Of a stretch of 6,408 bases of DNA, positions 5,541 to 6,408 are shown piece after piece. Source of the stretch: Candidatus Margulisiibacteriota bacterium. GTDB taxonomy: Bacteria > Margulisbacteria > Termititenacia > Termititenacales > Termititenacaceae. A program made the position numbers and the translations under genes. Position 1 is the stretch's first letter, and the number at the start of each line of letters is the position of its first letter. The stretch covers positions 1 to 6,408 of the forward strand of contig JAITIE010000011.1 of the NCBI GenBank assembly GCA_031279615.1, read 5' to 3'. The notes under the pieces were generated by a model that was not told the origin of the DNA, did not search any database, and saw only the letters and a program-made list of their open reading frames with translations.

Positions 5541-6408
5541 CAGCCTTCTTCCACTCCTTTGTAAAATTTGTACCAAAAATTCACAATAATCATCATCACC
5601 ACCATCATGATGAAAGACAACGCCGCGCCCGTGCCGAAATCCCAGCGCTGAAAACTATTGCGGAAAATATTAGTCATCAGCAGATCGCCCCACTCGCCCG
5701 GGAAACCCGCGCCATTGCCAAACATCATGTACACAATATTGAACGCATATACATTGAAAATCAGGCCAAACAAAAGCAGGATCGCCCAGACTGGCTTCAA
5801 CAACGGGAAAGTGATGTACCAAAATTTGCGCCAGCCGTTGGCGCCGTCAATGTCCGCCGCCTCGTAATAATCGTGGGGTATGCCTTGCAAACCGGCCAGC
5901 AGCATTAGCATCGGATGCGGCCAGCCGCGCCAGACCGTCGGGATAATTATCGCCGCCAGAGTTTTGGGGTCGCCCATCAGCCAGAAAGGTTTTTCCGCCG
6001 TGACACCCAGCCAGCCGAGCCAGGTGTGAATTTGCAAAATATCGTAAAGAATAATGTTAATGATGCCGGTCTCTTTTTGCCACATAAAACCCCAGAGCAT
6101 ACCGACGACAAAAGTCGGCACGATCCAGGGAAATAAAAACAGGCCGCGCAGGACATTGCGGCCTTTGAACTGGCGGTTGAGCATTTGCGCGACGATCATG
6201 CCAATGCCCAGCGTGCCAAAAGTCACAATGATTGCGTAAAAAATCGTGTTGCGCACAGCCGAGAGAAAACCCAAACGCGCCGGCGAGGAAGAACTAAAAA
6301 GCACGTCATAATAATTTTTGAAGCCGACAAAAGGCGCGCCCAAATACTCGCTGATCGTGAACTGGTCCATTTGCAACAGCGACATCCAAATGCCTTGCAG
6401 TAAAGGCA
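5540..6408 (-). CDS. MalF/UgpA-like sugar ABC transporter permease, N-terminus cut by the window edge
   Basis: Inner-membrane permease subunit of a CUT1-type sugar importer; 288 residues are visible. The frame stays open to the right edge: the codons before the first visible ATG (6385) read PLLQGIW, the end of a typical first transmembrane helix, so that ATG is internal and the true start lies beyond 6408. Counting from that internal Met, visible features are the PFVGFKNYYDVL segment (18-29) that follows TM1 in the family, membrane segments near 46-70, 80-101, 143-165, 198-220 and 255-275, and the EAA loop (YYEAADIDGANG at 173-184, ITFP at 191-194) that contacts the ATPase. The C-terminal FNIVYMMFGNGAG and FGTGAALSFIM are also typical. 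It is co-transcribed with and overlaps the MalG-like gene (TGATG). The binding protein and ATPase presumably lie outside the window. Substrate cannot be called. Confidence 0.94.
   Translation of the reverse strand, partial: PLLQGIWMSLLQMDQFTISEYLGAPFVGFKNYYDVLFSSSSPARLGFLSAVRNTIFYAIIVTFGTLGIGMIVAQMLNRQFKGRNVLRGLFLFPWIVPTFVVGMLWGFMWQKETGIINIILYDILQIHTWLGWLGVTAEKPFWLMGDPKTLAAIIIPTVWRGWPHPMLMLLAGLQGIPHDYYEAADIDGANGWRKFWYITFPLLKPVWAILLLFGLIFNVYAFNIVYMMFGNGAGFPGEWGDLLMTNIFRNSFQRWDFGTGAALSFIMMVVMMIIVNFWYKFYKGVEEG

Noticed and set aside
5582..5612. CAT/ATC-rich low-complexity run
   Set aside because: It encodes the hydrophobic FIMMVVMMIIV stretch of the last transmembrane helix of the MalF-like permease; ordinary coding sequence.

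Overview
The window holds five protein-coding genes in a tightly packed bacterial layout. Base composition looks intermediate by eye (not computed), with A/T-rich homopolymers mixed with GC-rich codons. Nothing here fixes the phylum. A carbohydrate-uptake (CUT1-type) ABC transporter, a GH116 glycoside hydrolase and a cysteine-rich flavin reductase-like protein fit a saccharolytic, possibly anaerobic, uncultured bacterium, but that is inference.

Left part (1-1349): a plus-strand membrane methyltransferase of the isoprenylcysteine carboxyl methyltransferase (ICMT)/phospholipid methyltransferase type ends at 600 and converges with a minus-strand flavin reductase-like gene (662-1228). A possible 32-codon GTG frame with a very good Shine-Dalgarno sequence follows the methyltransferase. 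The 121-bp divergent gap 1229-1349 carries -10-like boxes facing both ways, each so close to its start codon that both transcripts look leaderless or nearly so.

Middle (1350-3680): a 776-aa GH116 beta-glycosidase of the glucosylceramidase/beta-glucosidase superfamily, with its catalytic Glu414 and Asp580 identifiable. It has no signal peptide. It lacks the Arg that follows the C-terminal substrate-binding Glu in well-studied members. A GC-rich stem-loop (2014-2048) whose loop resembles the core of dispersed palindromic repeats lies in frame inside the coding sequence.

Right part (3681-6408, minus strand): two membrane subunits of a sugar ABC importer, transcribed right to left. The MalF-like subunit runs off the right edge, and the MalG-like subunit is coupled to it by a TGATG overlap. 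The MalG-like subunit is about twice the normal length because roughly 320 residues are inserted between TM1 and TM2, in the predicted extracytoplasmic loop. The insert reads as about seven repeats of a beta-propeller blade. This is the most unusual object in the window. The stop codons of the hydrolase and the MalG-like gene abut with no intergenic base.

Working model (inference): the importer takes up a glycoside or oligosaccharide, the periplasmic propeller contacts the ligand, cell wall or binding protein, and the cytoplasmic GH116 enzyme hydrolyses the imported sugar. The substrate-binding protein and ATPase genes are not in the window.
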